Of a DNA stretch of 45,946 nucleotides, positions 14,479 to 22,866 are shown in pieces. Source of the DNA: JBBSIN01 sp038232055 (GTDB taxonomy: Bacteria > Actinomycetota > Actinomycetes > JADGOV01); the NCBI GenBank assembly GCA_038232055.1, contig JBBSIN010000013.1, positions 1 to 45,946 on the forward strand, given 5' to 3'. A program made the translations under genes and the position numbers. Under the pieces are notes generated by a model, which was given only the letters and a program-made list of their open reading frames with translations, searched no databases and had not been told where the DNA came from. How positions within the stretch are numbered: the first letter of the stretch is position 1; each line of letters opens with the position of its first letter.

Positions 14479-15270
14479 TCATCCCGCTGCGGACCAGCCT
14501 CCATCGGACGCGATGATCTGACCGGTGATCCAGTCCGCTTCGTCGCTGACCAACCAGGCGACCAGCCGGGCGGCGTCATCGGGAGTGCCCCAGCGTCCCC
14601 CGGGGTTACGGGCGGTGACGGCGGCCTTGGTGCCCGCGTCGGCGTACCCGGTGTCGTTGGGCCCGGGATCGATGCAGTTGACGGTGATGCCGCGCGGCAT
14701 GAGGTGGGCGGCGAGGCTGGGAGTGAGCTGGTGCAGCGCACCCTTCGACGCGATGTAGGGCAACTCGTCGGGCATGGCGCCGTGGTACTGCCCGGACGTG
14801 AAGAGCACCGCCCGGCCGCCTGGGCGCCCGTCGTGCTGGACGGCGAACGCCTTCAGCAGTAGCAGGGTGGCACGCGTGTTGACCGCGTAGCTGAGATCGA
14901 TCTCCGCCGCTGTCAGCTGCTCGAGCGCTTGCCGGCTGCTGCGGGCGTGGTTGGCGACGACGACATCGAGGTGTCCGAAGGTCCGCCGGGCGGTCTCGAC
15001 GAGCCGCGCTGGAACGTCGGGGTCGGCGAGGTCGGCCGTCACCTGCTTCACCTCCCCGCCCGTGCTCCGCAGCTCCTCGACGAGCGCCTCGGGCCCGCCC
15101 GGATCGGCCCCCCACGGCTGCTCCGCGTCGTGCCGGGACCAGGAGTGCACCAGCACGGCGGCGCCGTCACGCACCAGCCGGCGCGCGACGGCGGCGCCAA
15201 TGGCTATCCGTCGGCTGGCCCCGGTCACCAGGACGACGCGCCCTGCCAGCGGTCCCGCAGACGTCACCAT
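14479..15270 (-). CDS. SDR-family oxidoreductase (NAD(P)-dependent)
   Basis: A short-chain dehydrogenase/reductase of 263 residues. The Rossmann motif is a variant, VLVTGASRRIAIGAAVA, with Arg-Arg and two extra residues where classical SDRs have TGxSxGIG. VANHARSS replaces the usual NNAG, and the catalytic site is SGQYHGAMPDELPYIASKG (Ser, Tyr-x3-Lys). The end TGQIIASDGGW is typical. The ATG at 15270 has GGAGG 4 bases upstream. It is last in the minus-strand folE operon, 38 bases after the reductase gene. It is likely to be called FabG-like by similarity; the operon suggests a pteridine or related substrate, which is inference. Confidence 0.88.
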   Translation of the reverse strand: MVTSAGPLAGRVVLVTGASRRIAIGAAVARRLVRDGAAVLVHSWSRHDAEQPWGADPGGPEALVEELRSTGGEVKQVTADLADPDVPARLVETARRTFGHLDVVVANHARSSRQALEQLTAAEIDLSYAVNTRATLLLLKAFAVQHDGRPGGRAVLFTSGQYHGAMPDELPYIASKGALHQLTPSLAAHLMPRGITVNCIDPGPNDTGYADAGTKAAVTARNPGGRWGTPDDAARLVAWLVSDEADWITGQIIASDGGWSAAG

Positions 15271-15308
15271 CAATCCTCCGTGCTGTGCGATGCGACCGGC
15301 AGACTTGT

Positions 15309-16127
15309 TCAGCGAGTGGTCTGGAAGCGATAGCGAAGGAACAGATGTTCGTCGTGGCGGCGTACGCCGATGAGCCGGCCGTCGCGGGCACGTTCCGGCA
15401 GCAACTCGACGCCTTCCACCATGGCGCTCCGGTGAGCGTGCGGCGACCGTCCGGCCAGGATCGGTGCCTGCGTCAGGAACAGCTCGTCGACGAGGCCGGC
15501 GGCGAAAAACGCACCGAAGACCCGAGGGCCGGCCTCGGACAGCACCACGCGGTGTCCTCGGTCATGGAGAGCGGCAAGAGCAGCCCGCGGATCAACGGTC
15601 GTTCCAGACCCAAGCGCCATCACGGTGGAGGCGCCCGGCAGGCGGCCGTGAAGTTCGGTTGCGCCCTGCGCGCTGGTCAGCACCAGCGCACCCGCGGCCA
15701 ACGCCCGATGCTCCACATTCAACGACCCACTGCCGCTGAGGACGGCCAGCTCCGGTGACCCCGGGCGACCTCGGCGGCGCCGCAGCTCCTGAAACGCGGC
15801 TTCGGCAGGTGGATAAGCATGTTCGGGCGTCCAGAGCGTCCGCGGCGAACCGTGCAGCGTGCCCGACCCGACGAGGACGGCATCCGCGCAGGCACGGAGC
15901 AGACCCATGAGAAACCGATCAGCCTGGCTGCCGCCACTGATCAGCCGGTTGGACTGCGGCAAGGACGGGATGTCCACCACGCCGTCGAGGGTGGCGACGA
16001 AGTTGGCGATCAGTGCAGGTTCGGAGAAGCCCAGTGCGGCGCCGTAACCGTGGAGGAGCTCTTCTGGCAGGTCGTACGCCGGCAGGTCCCCCGTTTCGTA
16101 GAGGACCTCGAACCCTTCGAAGGGCAC
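15309..16127 (-). CDS. RibD C-terminal/dihydrofolate reductase-fold reductase (pyrimidine reductase family)
   Basis: A 272-residue protein with the RibD C-terminal (DHFR-like) fold: ANFVATLDGVVDIPS (substrate/NADPH entry strand), ADAVLVGSGTLHGSPRTLW, and HRVVLSEAGPRVFGAFFAAG then VDELFLTQAPILAGR. It has no RibD deaminase domain, so it is a stand-alone NADPH reductase of a pteridine, pyrimidine or similar heterocycle. The GTG at 16127 lies 2 bases after the folE stop, a tightly coupled operon. It is longer by some 40 residues at the N-terminus than a bare RibD C-terminal domain. Confidence 0.85.
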   Translation of the reverse strand: MPFEGFEVLYETGDLPAYDLPEELLHGYGAALGFSEPALIANFVATLDGVVDIPSLPQSNRLISGGSQADRFLMGLLRACADAVLVGSGTLHGSPRTLWTPEHAYPPAEAAFQELRRRRGRPGSPELAVLSGSGSLNVEHRALAAGALVLTSAQGATELHGRLPGASTVMALGSGTTVDPRAALAALHDRGHRVVLSEAGPRVFGAFFAAGLVDELFLTQAPILAGRSPHAHRSAMVEGVELLPERARDGRLIGVRRHDEHLFLRYRFQTTR

Positions 16128-16129
16128 GG

Positions 16130-16771
16130 TTATGCCCCGCCGGTCCGGCTACGCGCCTCCTGTAGGAACTCGTGCCGCATCTGCGCATCGTCGTCGAACG
16201 TCCCTCGCCAAAAGGTCGTCACCGTCCTGGACTGCTCCTCTCGTACGCCGCGCATCTGGGTGCACAGGTGGACGGCCTCCAACCGTACGGCGACACCGTG
16301 CGGCGCGAGCAGCTCGACGAGTGTGTCGGCGATCTGTTGACCCAGCCGCTCCTGCACGGTGAACCGGCGCGCGAACAACCGCACCAGCCGGGTGAGCTTC
16401 GAGATGCCGATGATCCGCTCGTGGGCAACGTAGCCGATGTGCGCGACGCCGTGGAAAGGCAGGGCATGGTGCTCGCAGAGGGCGTAGAAGGAGATCGGGC
16501 CCTCGATGATCTGGCTGATGCGGCAGTCGGGCCCGCCACGACACTCGGTCGGGAAGGCGGTGAGGAGTTTGGGGTCGCCGTCATAGCCAGCGGTGGCGTC
16601 GTACAGGGCCTTGAGGAATCGCTGTGGCGTGTTCCGCGTGCCCGGCTCGCTCAGGACCATCCCGAATGCGGTCAGGCACTCGGCCAGGTAGCCCTCGAAC
16701 CGAAGCCAGTCCTCGGGTCGCACGTCGCGAGGGGTGGCTCGAGCATGGTTGGTCTGCGGATCGTCGAGCAT
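16130..16771 (-). CDS. folE: GTP cyclohydrolase I
   Basis: FolE opens GTP to 7,8-dihydroneopterin triphosphate, the first step to folate and tetrahydropterins. The 213 residues show the GCH-I core: RNTPQRFLKALYDATAGYDG, YALCEHHALPFHGVAHIGY (zinc Cys and His, active-site His), KLTRLVRLFARRFTVQERLG, and EAVHLCTQMRGVREEQSRTV (zinc Cys). A purine-free ribosome site AAAGG stands 8 bases before the ATG. It heads a three-gene minus-strand operon with a RibD-like reductase and an SDR, not folP/folB, so a dedicated pterin product is possible beside general folate synthesis. Confidence 0.94.
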   Translation of the reverse strand: MLDDPQTNHARATPRDVRPEDWLRFEGYLAECLTAFGMVLSEPGTRNTPQRFLKALYDATAGYDGDPKLLTAFPTECRGGPDCRISQIIEGPISFYALCEHHALPFHGVAHIGYVAHERIIGISKLTRLVRLFARRFTVQERLGQQIADTLVELLAPHGVAVRLEAVHLCTQMRGVREEQSRTVTTFWRGTFDDDAQMRHEFLQEARSRTGGA

Positions 16772-16903
16772 CCCGTGGCCTTTCGCGCTGAGCGTCTTTC
16801 AGCCAACATCCGTTGGTTATTCGAAGGGTGCCCCAGTGAGCGACGATGGTCAAGGACTTTCGCCAAGTTTCGCTAGTGTTATTGTTCAGGCCGCCGCGGT
16901 GGC

Positions 16904-17971
16904 TCAGGACCTGGCAATCGCGACGAGACCAGCGATGCCGACCACGTACAACGCGAGCACGAGCAGCGAGTCGACGCCCATCCGGGCGATGCGCCGCTGC
17001 GGGCGAAAGATCAACCCCACGAGGTACACCACGGTGAGCAGGATGGCCAGCGCGGTGAGGTACACGTCGGTGTCTTGCGCCTGCGGCAGCACGGCATTGC
17101 CGGACAGCAGGCTGGCGAACAGAAAGAGCACCGGCAAAAAGGCGTTGCCGCCGAAGATGTCGCTCATCGCGAGCTGGTAGTCGCCCAGCCGTACCGAGGT
17201 CAGCCCGGTGGACAGCTCGGGCAGCGACGTGGCGGCGGCCAGCACGGTGGCGCCGAACAGCACACCCGATAGCCCGATGTGTCCGGAGATCGCGTTACCG
17301 CTGCGTTCGAGCACGACGCCGGCGACCAGGGTGACGATCGCGCTTCCGCCGAAGACCGACGCGGTGCGGGCGGTGCTGATGTTCTTGCTGCTGGCCTGCT
17401 TCGCCTTGTGCTGCTCGGCGTGCCCGCGTGGCGGATCCTGGTTGTCCGGCGCCTCCCCGGACTCATGCCACGGCAGACCGCGCCCGGCTCGGTTCAGCAG
17501 GAGCAGACCACCGACCCATAGGGCGGCGATGAGCAGGCCCGCCGGCTCGATGCGGAAGGCGATGAGGTTTCCCGGCAGCCGGGTACCGGCCACCGAGACC
17601 GCGAGTACGGCGATGACCAGCGCGGCTTCGAGGACGAGTTGCAGGGAGGCGGCTCGGTAGGTGAGTCCCTTGTCACCCTTCACCCCGAATGCGTCCAGCG
17701 CGACGAGGACCACGGTCTGGATCGCGATGCCTCCGAGAATGTTGCCGATCGCGATGCCGAGGTTATGGGCGAGCGCGGCGCTGGCGGTGATTGCGATCTC
17801 CGGCAGGTTCGTCGCGATGGCGAGGAGAATTACGCCGCCGAGCGCCTGGCCGAGGTGCAGCCGAGTGGAGAGCACGTCGGTGCTGTCCGACAGCTGGACC
17901 CCGGCGAACCAGATGGCCGCCGCGGCCACGACGAAGATCAGCAGCAGCAGGGGCAGCGCCAGCCCGCTCAC
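16904..17971 (-). CDS. Sodium/calcium exchanger family (CaCA) membrane protein
   Basis: An integral membrane antiporter of 355 residues with about ten hydrophobic segments. The two inverted alpha-repeats of the family are clear: GGVILLAIATNLPEIAITAS with GNILGG near residues 45-85, and GATVLAAATSLPELSTGLTS with DIFGGNAF near 240-280. The acidic residues within them bind cation. A hydrophilic loop (GEAPDNQDPPRGHAEQHKAK) joins the halves. Ca/H or Ca/Na exchange is inferred from the family. The start is a GTG at 17971. It is divergent from the FNT transporter gene with 122 bases between. Confidence 0.88.
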   Translation of the reverse strand: MSGLALPLLLLIFVVAAAAIWFAGVQLSDSTDVLSTRLHLGQALGGVILLAIATNLPEIAITASAALAHNLGIAIGNILGGIAIQTVVLVALDAFGVKGDKGLTYRAASLQLVLEAALVIAVLAVSVAGTRLPGNLIAFRIEPAGLLIAALWVGGLLLLNRAGRGLPWHESGEAPDNQDPPRGHAEQHKAKQASSKNISTARTASVFGGSAIVTLVAGVVLERSGNAISGHIGLSGVLFGATVLAAATSLPELSTGLTSVRLGDYQLAMSDIFGGNAFLPVLFLFASLLSGNAVLPQAQDTDVYLTALAILLTVVYLVGLIFRPQRRIARMGVDSLLVLALYVVGIAGLVAIARS

Positions 17972-18063
17972 GACGACTCGGTTCTCATGGCATCAGACAA
18001 TGCCACTGTCGCTGGAACGGTGCGGTACTACTGTTCTGTGCCCGGCGGAGCCGCCAGGGTGGG

Positions 18064-18076
18064 GTGCGGACCGCAC
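18064..18076. repeat. 13-base perfect inverted repeat before the FNT gene
   Basis: GTGCGG-A-CCGCAC is a perfect palindrome 17 bases before the ATG of the FNT gene and downstream of a TACTGT box near 18030. It could be an operator or a small hairpin in the leader. A further GTGCGG half-site occurs at 18018-18023. Confidence 0.4.
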
Positions 18077-18093
18077 AGGGGGACACGAGCGGC

Positions 18094-18927
18094 ATGAGCG
18101 ACGCGAAGGAGTCCAACCGGCGCCAGGGCGACGGTGGCTTCCGGCAACCACCTGAAGAACCCGAGCCGGAGATCGAGGAGGCGTTCGACCGGCTCGTCGA
18201 GGAAGGGTCCACCCGGCTGTCCCGCCCTTGGGCCACGCTCTTCGCGACCGGCCTGTTGGGTGGGGTCGACGTCAGTACCGGGGTGCTGGCCTATCTGCTC
18301 GTCATGTCCGAGACCGGATCGATGGTGCTCGCCGGACTGGCGTTCAGCATCGGCTTCGTCGCTCTGCTGCTCGCCCGCAGCGAGCTCTTCACCGAGAACT
18401 TCCTCGTGCCGGTCACCGCAGTGGTGGCCGGCCGCAGCTCGCTGATGTCGCTGGGCAGGCTCTGGCTCGCCACCCTCGTGTTGAACCTGGCCGGCGGCTG
18501 GTGCTTCACCTGGCTGATCATCCGTGCCTATCCGAGCCTGCACGACACCGCCCGCGAGGCCGGGAGCCACTATGCCGACCTCGGCATCAACGTTCGTTCG
18601 TTTGCGCTGGCCATCCTTGCCGGCGCAGTTATCACGCTGATGACCCGCATGCAGCACGCGACCGACAACCTGGGTGTGCAGCTGGTGCCTGCAGTACTGT
18701 TCGGCGCCTTGCTGGCCGGCGGTCAGCTCTTTCACAGCGTTCTGGACTCGCTGCTGATGTTCACCGCGCTGCACACCGGCTCCGCCCCGTTCGGCTACGC
18801 GGATTGGGTCCTGGCGCTCGGCTGGTCTGCCCTCGGCAACCTGGTCGGCGGAGTGGGGATCGTGACGTTCCTCCGCCTGGTACGGGTTCCGCACCGGGTC
18901 GCCGAGGAGCGACGGCGCAACCTCTGA
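18094..18927 (+). CDS. Formate/nitrite transporter (FNT) family membrane protein
   Basis: A 277-residue membrane protein with a charged N-terminus (EPEPEIEEAFDRLVEEG) followed by six hydrophobic segments; family features include GVDVSTGVLAY, LARSELFTENFLVPV and ILAGAVITLMTRMQHAT. It belongs to the FNT superfamily (YfdC-like branch), pentameric channels for small monovalent anions such as formate or nitrite. The exact substrate is not evident. The ATG at 18094 is preceded by GGGGGA at a wide spacing of about 12 bases. No metabolic partner gene is adjacent. Confidence 0.87.
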   Translation: MSDAKESNRRQGDGGFRQPPEEPEPEIEEAFDRLVEEGSTRLSRPWATLFATGLLGGVDVSTGVLAYLLVMSETGSMVLAGLAFSIGFVALLLARSELFTENFLVPVTAVVAGRSSLMSLGRLWLATLVLNLAGGWCFTWLIIRAYPSLHDTAREAGSHYADLGINVRSFALAILAGAVITLMTRMQHATDNLGVQLVPAVLFGALLAGGQLFHSVLDSLLMFTALHTGSAPFGYADWVLALGWSALGNLVGGVGIVTFLRLVRVPHRVAEERRRNL

Positions 18928-18982
18928 CGCCGGCCGCGACCGAACACTTGCCCGAAAGAGCGAAAAAACTAGCGGCTGGTCG

Positions 18983-19009
18983 CTCAAGTTCCCGACAGCG
19001 TGTGCCGAG
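18983..19009 (+). promoter_or_regulatory. FliA/WhiG-type sigma promoter candidate
   Basis: CTCAA (18983-18987), a 16-base spacer and GCCGAG (19004-19009) match the CTCA(A/C)-N16-GCCGA pattern I recall for FliA-family sigma promoters in Actinoplanes and relatives. It is 48 bases upstream of the metalloprotease GTG, leaving a leader of roughly 40 bases with a good Shine-Dalgarno. Confidence 0.55.
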
Positions 19010-19057
19010 TAACCGACGTCACGCGCCCGTCGTCGACTTCTCTGTGGGAGCCTTTCT

Positions 19058-21490
19058 GTGCACAACGCCCGCGCCTTGGCGTACGTCACGGCATCCGTCA
19101 CTCTCGTCGGCACGCTCAGCGTCCTGTCCCCACCGGCGCTGGCGGACTCCCCCCTTGCGCCGGTTGCTGCGGAGCGTGCCCTCAGAGCCGCCACGGCGGG
19201 ACACCTCGTATTGCGCCGCGGCACCGATGGGGTCGTCCACCAGCTCGGGACGCTTCCCGGAAACCCCATCCCGCGCGCCACCGGTGTGCGGCCTGGTGCA
19301 TCGCCGGCAACTGCGGTCCGCGGGTTTCTGGCGTCGTACGGACGGGCCTTCGGCCTCGGCGACGGGCTCCGCGACGTCCGGGTCGCCCAAACCATCGCCT
19401 TGGCCGGCGGGCAGCACGCCACCCGACTGCAGCAGGTCGCCGGCGGCCTTCCGGTCCTCGGCGGCGAGCTCGTCGTGACGACCGACCGGTCGGGCAACGT
19501 GCTCTCCGCCGGTGGTGAGACCACCCGGTCGCTCCGTTCGTCGACCGCCCGGGTGAGCGCTGCCGCCGCGCTGCGGTCAGCCCTGCTGGTGACCGGCAAG
19601 GCCAACTCCCTTCCGCAGGCGGCGCTGAGGGCCGGCGCTCCCCGCCTGGCGGCATACGATCCGAGCCTTCTCGGCGCTCCTGGCAAGGCCGGCGCTGTGG
19701 CCGTGTGGCAGGTGGAGGTGAGCGCACGAGGCGTCGCGAAGCCGGTCCGCGAGCTGGTGCTCGTCGACGCCGCTACCGGCGCTACGGCACTAAAGTTCAA
19801 CCAGGTGGCGGAGGCGACCAACCGCCTCGTGTGCGACTTCGGCGAGCGACCCACGACGAGCTACCCCAGCTGTTTCCTAGGGCGCAAGGCGCGGGCTGAA
19901 GGCGAGCCGGTCAGCCGCATCGGTGACGTCAACCTCTCGTACGACAACACCGGCGCGACGGCACAGTGGTACCAGGACACCCTCGGCCTCGACCTCAACA
20001 CGTTCATCGGTTCCAACTACGGGGACGGCGCAGGCGTGGCGCTGCGATCCTCGACCCGCTTCTGTCCTGGCACGTGTCCGTATCAGAACGCCTTCTGGGA
20101 CGGCGAGCAAATGGTCTTCGGGTGGCACTTCCCGCGGGCGGAGGACGTCGTCGCCCACGAGATCTCCCACGGCGTCACCCAGCACACGTCGAACCTCTTC
20201 TACATCTTCCAGTCGGGCGCCATCAACGAGTCGATGTCGGACGTCTTCGGTGAGCTTGTCGACCAGAGCGACGGGGTGACCTACCCCGATGACGCCGATG
20301 AGTGGACCCTGGGCGAGGAGAGCCCGCTCGGTGTGATCAGGAGCATGTCGTCTCCGCCGGACTACGGCCAGCCGGACTCGATGACCAGTCGTGACTACGT
20401 GGCCGACGCCGACCTCTACGACAACGGAGGGGTGCACACCAACAGCGGCGTCGGCAACAAGGCCGCCTACCTCATCGCGCACGGCGGCACCTTCAACGGG
20501 CAAACCGTGGCCCCCCTCGGCCTGGCGAAGACGGCCAACATCTACTGGCGCACCGAGAACCTGCTCACCAGCGGTGCCGACTACGCCGACCTGGCCGTCA
20601 CGCTGGTGCAGGGATGCAACCAGCTAGCCGTCGACGGCATCGCGGGCATCTCCGTTGGCGACTGCGAGCAGGTGCAGAACGCCGTGACCGCGGCCGAGAT
20701 GGACCAGTCGCCCACTACCTGCGGTCAGCCGACCGTCGCGGACTTCGACACCGACGGCACCACCGACACCGCGGTGTGGCGCCCGTCCAACGGCACCTGG
20801 TACCTACACCTGCCCGGCGGCAACGTCGCCGTCACCTACGGCACGGCGGGTGACAAGCCGCTGGCGGGAGACTTCGACGGCGACGGTGGCAGTGACATCG
20901 CGGTGTGGCGCCCGTCCAACGGCACCTGGTACGTCCGTGGGATGGCGCCCATCGCGTGGGGCCGCTCGGGTGACGTGCCGGTCGCGGGTGACTTCGACTG
21001 CGACAGCAAGACCGATATCGCGGTGTGGCGACCGTCCAACGGCGTCTGGTACGTGTACGGGCAGCGCAGCACCGTCTACGGAACCTCCGGTGACGTGCCG
21101 GTCGCCGGCGACTACGACGGTGACGGCCGGACGGACATCGCGGTGTGGCGCCCCTCGACCGGGCGGTGGTACGTCCGCGGCGTCGGCGCCGCAACGTGGG
21201 GCACTTCCGGCGACAAGCCGGTCGTGGGCGACTTCGACGGCGACCATCACGTAGACCTGACGGTATGGCGCCCCTCGAACGGTAAGTGGTACCTCCGCGA
21301 CCTGAGCAACGCCAGCGGCGCCGGCAGCCTCGCCTACGGCCGCAACTCCGACGTGCCGGTGGCGGGGGACTACGACTTGGACGGCGCTACCGACATCGCG
21401 GTGTGGCGGCCGTCGAACGGCACCTGGTACGTCTACGGGGTCCGTCACGTCGCCTGGGGTACGTCGGGCGACGTGCCCATCCGCCGGTAG
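19058..21490 (+). CDS. Secreted M4-family (thermolysin-like) zinc metalloprotease with C-terminal repeats
   Basis: An 810-residue exported protease. A signal peptide (hydrophobic core ASVTLVGTLSVL, cleavage likely after ALA29) is followed by an FTP/PepSY-type propeptide to about residue 260, then the M4 catalytic domain. HEISH at 367-371 and Glu391 (20 residues on, thermolysin spacing) bind zinc; Glu368 is the base and His460 in GGVHTNSGVGNKAAYL matches thermolysin His231. Residues ~560-808 hold six repeats with core DxDGxxDIAVWRPSNGTWYV, an FG-GAP/VCBS-like, potentially calcium-binding module. The GTG start has GGGAG 7 bases upstream. Production may be tied to a FliA/WhiG-type sigma factor. 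Confidence 0.93.
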   Translation: MHNARALAYVTASVTLVGTLSVLSPPALADSPLAPVAAERALRAATAGHLVLRRGTDGVVHQLGTLPGNPIPRATGVRPGASPATAVRGFLASYGRAFGLGDGLRDVRVAQTIALAGGQHATRLQQVAGGLPVLGGELVVTTDRSGNVLSAGGETTRSLRSSTARVSAAAALRSALLVTGKANSLPQAALRAGAPRLAAYDPSLLGAPGKAGAVAVWQVEVSARGVAKPVRELVLVDAATGATALKFNQVAEATNRLVCDFGERPTTSYPSCFLGRKARAEGEPVSRIGDVNLSYDNTGATAQWYQDTLGLDLNTFIGSNYGDGAGVALRSSTRFCPGTCPYQNAFWDGEQMVFGWHFPRAEDVVAHEISHGVTQHTSNLFYIFQSGAINESMSDVFGELVDQSDGVTYPDDADEWTLGEESPLGVIRSMSSPPDYGQPDSMTSRDYVADADLYDNGGVHTNSGVGNKAAYLIAHGGTFNGQTVAPLGLAKTANIYWRTENLLTSGADYADLAVTLVQGCNQLAVDGIAGISVGDCEQVQNAVTAAEMDQSPTTCGQPTVADFDTDGTTDTAVWRPSNGTWYLHLPGGNVAVTYGTAGDKPLAGDFDGDGGSDIAVWRPSNGTWYVRGMAPIAWGRSGDVPVAGDFDCDSKTDIAVWRPSNGVWYVYGQRSTVYGTSGDVPVAGDYDGDGRTDIAVWRPSTGRWYVRGVGAATWGTSGDKPVVGDFDGDHHVDLTVWRPSNGKWYLRDLSNASGAGSLAYGRNSDVPVAGDYDLDGATDIAVWRPSNGTWYVYGVRHVAWGTSGDVPIRR
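20740..21478 (+). repeat. Six in-gene repeats, period about 120 bases
   Basis: VWRPS-type cores are encoded at 20774, 20903, 21023, 21143, 21263 and 21401, spacings of 129, 120, 120, 120 and 138 bases. Each unit carries an Asp-rich loop before and a W-Y strand after the core. Strong DNA-level similarity makes copy-number change by recombination possible. Confidence 0.9.
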
Positions 21491-21523
21491 GCCCGGCTGC
21501 GCAACTGCGACCGCCACCCGGTC

Positions 21524-21558
21524 TACACTTCCAACGTAGCCATGTGAAAGCGTTCACA
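21524..21558 (+). promoter_or_regulatory. Promoter and CRP/GlxR-type site before the reductase-nuo block
   Basis: TACACT (21524-21529) is a -10 candidate. TGTGA-AAGCGT-TCACA (21543-21558) is a perfect match to the CRP-family consensus TGTGA-N6-TCACA (GlxR/Cmr-like regulators in actinobacteria). Relative to this -10 the site lies just downstream, a repressing position; if another promoter is used it could activate. Confidence 0.6.
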
Positions 21559-21588
21559 AGCGCACGTTGGCATCGTTCCGGAGGGCCT

Positions 21589-22866
21589 ATGACCGCGACT
21601 GCGATGCCCACGGGGGGCGACCGTAGCGCCGATGTCATCGTCGTCGGCGCCGGACCGGCCGGGTCGACGACGGCGTACTACCTCGCCGGGACCGGCCTCG
21701 ACGTGCTCCTCCTCGAGAAGGCGGCTTTCCCGCGGGAGAAGGTCTGCGGCGACGGACTGACTCCGCGGTCGGTGCGGCCGCTGCTCGCCATGGGGATCGA
21801 CACGACGCCCGAGAGCGGCTGGCTGCGCAACCAGGGCCTGCGAATCCTGGGCGGCGGCATGCGCCTGGAGCTGCCTTGGCCGGAGCTGGCGTCGTTTCCG
21901 GACTACGGGCTGGTCCGGCCGCGCACCGACTTCGACGAGCTGCTCGCCCGCCAGGCGCAGAAGGCCGGCGCCCGGCTGCATGAGCTGTCCCCGGTCACCG
22001 CGCCGGTGCTCGACGCGGCCGGCCGGATCGTCGGCGTCACGACGAAGGACGGGGAGACCTACCGCGCGCCGCTCGTCGTCGCAGCCGACGGCAACTCCAG
22101 CCGCCTCTCGCTCTCGGTCGGCGTGCGCAAACGGGACGACCGGCCCATGGGGGTGGCCGTCCGCCGTTACTACCGCAGCCCGCGCCACGACGACGACTGG
22201 CTGGAGTCGTGGCTCGAGCTCTGGGACGGCGAGCCGGGCCGGAGCCGGCTGCTGCCCGGCTACGGCTGGATCTTCGGGATGGGCGACGGCACCAGCAACG
22301 TCGGCCTCGGCGTTCTCAACACGAGTACGGCGTTCCAGAACACCGATTACCGCGAGCTGCTCACCCGATGGCTGGGCGCGATGCCGACCGAGTGGGGGTT
22401 CGAGGAGGCCAACGCGACCGCGCCGGTGCGGGGCAGCGCACTGCCGATGGGGTTCAACCGGCAGCCGCACTACCTCCGGGGGCTGCTCCTCGTCGGCGAC
22501 GCCGGCGGGATGGTCAACCCCTTCAACGGCGAGGGCATCGCGTACGCGATGGAGTCCGCCGAGCTGGCCGCCGAGATGATCGTGCAGGCGCTCGCCCGGC
22601 CGGCGGGCCCGGCTCGCGAGCGGGCGCTGTCGGCGTATCCGCAGGCCCTCAAAGAGGCGTACGGCGGCTACTACACGCTGGGTCGCCTGTTCGTGAAGCT
22701 GATCGGCAACCCGGCCGTCATGAAACTGGCCACCCGGCACGGACTGCCCCACCCGACGCTCATGGCCATGCTGCTGAAGCTCATGGCCAACCTCACCGAC
22801 CCGCACGACGGAGATCCCGCGGACCGCGTCATCAACGCCTTATCCCGACTCGCCCCCGCCGCCTGA
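21589..22866 (+). CDS. Geranylgeranyl reductase family FAD-dependent oxidoreductase (possible menaquinone reductase)
   Basis: A 425-residue flavoprotein. The FAD Rossmann motif VIVVGAGPAGSTTAYYL is near residue 16, then EKAAFPREKVCGDGLTPRSV (family signature), GWIFGMGDG, and the second FAD motif LLLVGDAGGMVNPFNGEGIA. The ATG at 21589 has GAGGG 3 bases upstream. In mycobacteria MenJ of this family saturates one isoprene unit of menaquinone; location 75 bases before nuoA and in the same orientation makes a menaquinone role likely. Archaeal-type lipid reduction is the alternative for this family but unlikely here. It probably acts at the inner membrane face. Confidence 0.88.
   Translation: MTATAMPTGGDRSADVIVVGAGPAGSTTAYYLAGTGLDVLLLEKAAFPREKVCGDGLTPRSVRPLLAMGIDTTPESGWLRNQGLRILGGGMRLELPWPELASFPDYGLVRPRTDFDELLARQAQKAGARLHELSPVTAPVLDAAGRIVGVTTKDGETYRAPLVVAADGNSSRLSLSVGVRKRDDRPMGVAVRRYYRSPRHDDDWLESWLELWDGEPGRSRLLPGYGWIFGMGDGTSNVGLGVLNTSTAFQNTDYRELLTRWLGAMPTEWGFEEANATAPVRGSALPMGFNRQPHYLRGLLLVGDAGGMVNPFNGEGIAYAMESAELAAEMIVQALARPAGPARERALSAYPQALKEAYGGYYTLGRLFVKLIGNPAVMKLATRHGLPHPTLMAMLLKLMANLTDPHDGDPADRVINALSRLAPAA

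Noticed and set aside
18028..19854. A 608-codon minus-strand open frame.
   Set aside because: It lies antisense to the FNT gene and the metalloprotease start; its translation is Arg/Ser/Glu-rich with no family signature, a typical GC-rich shadow.
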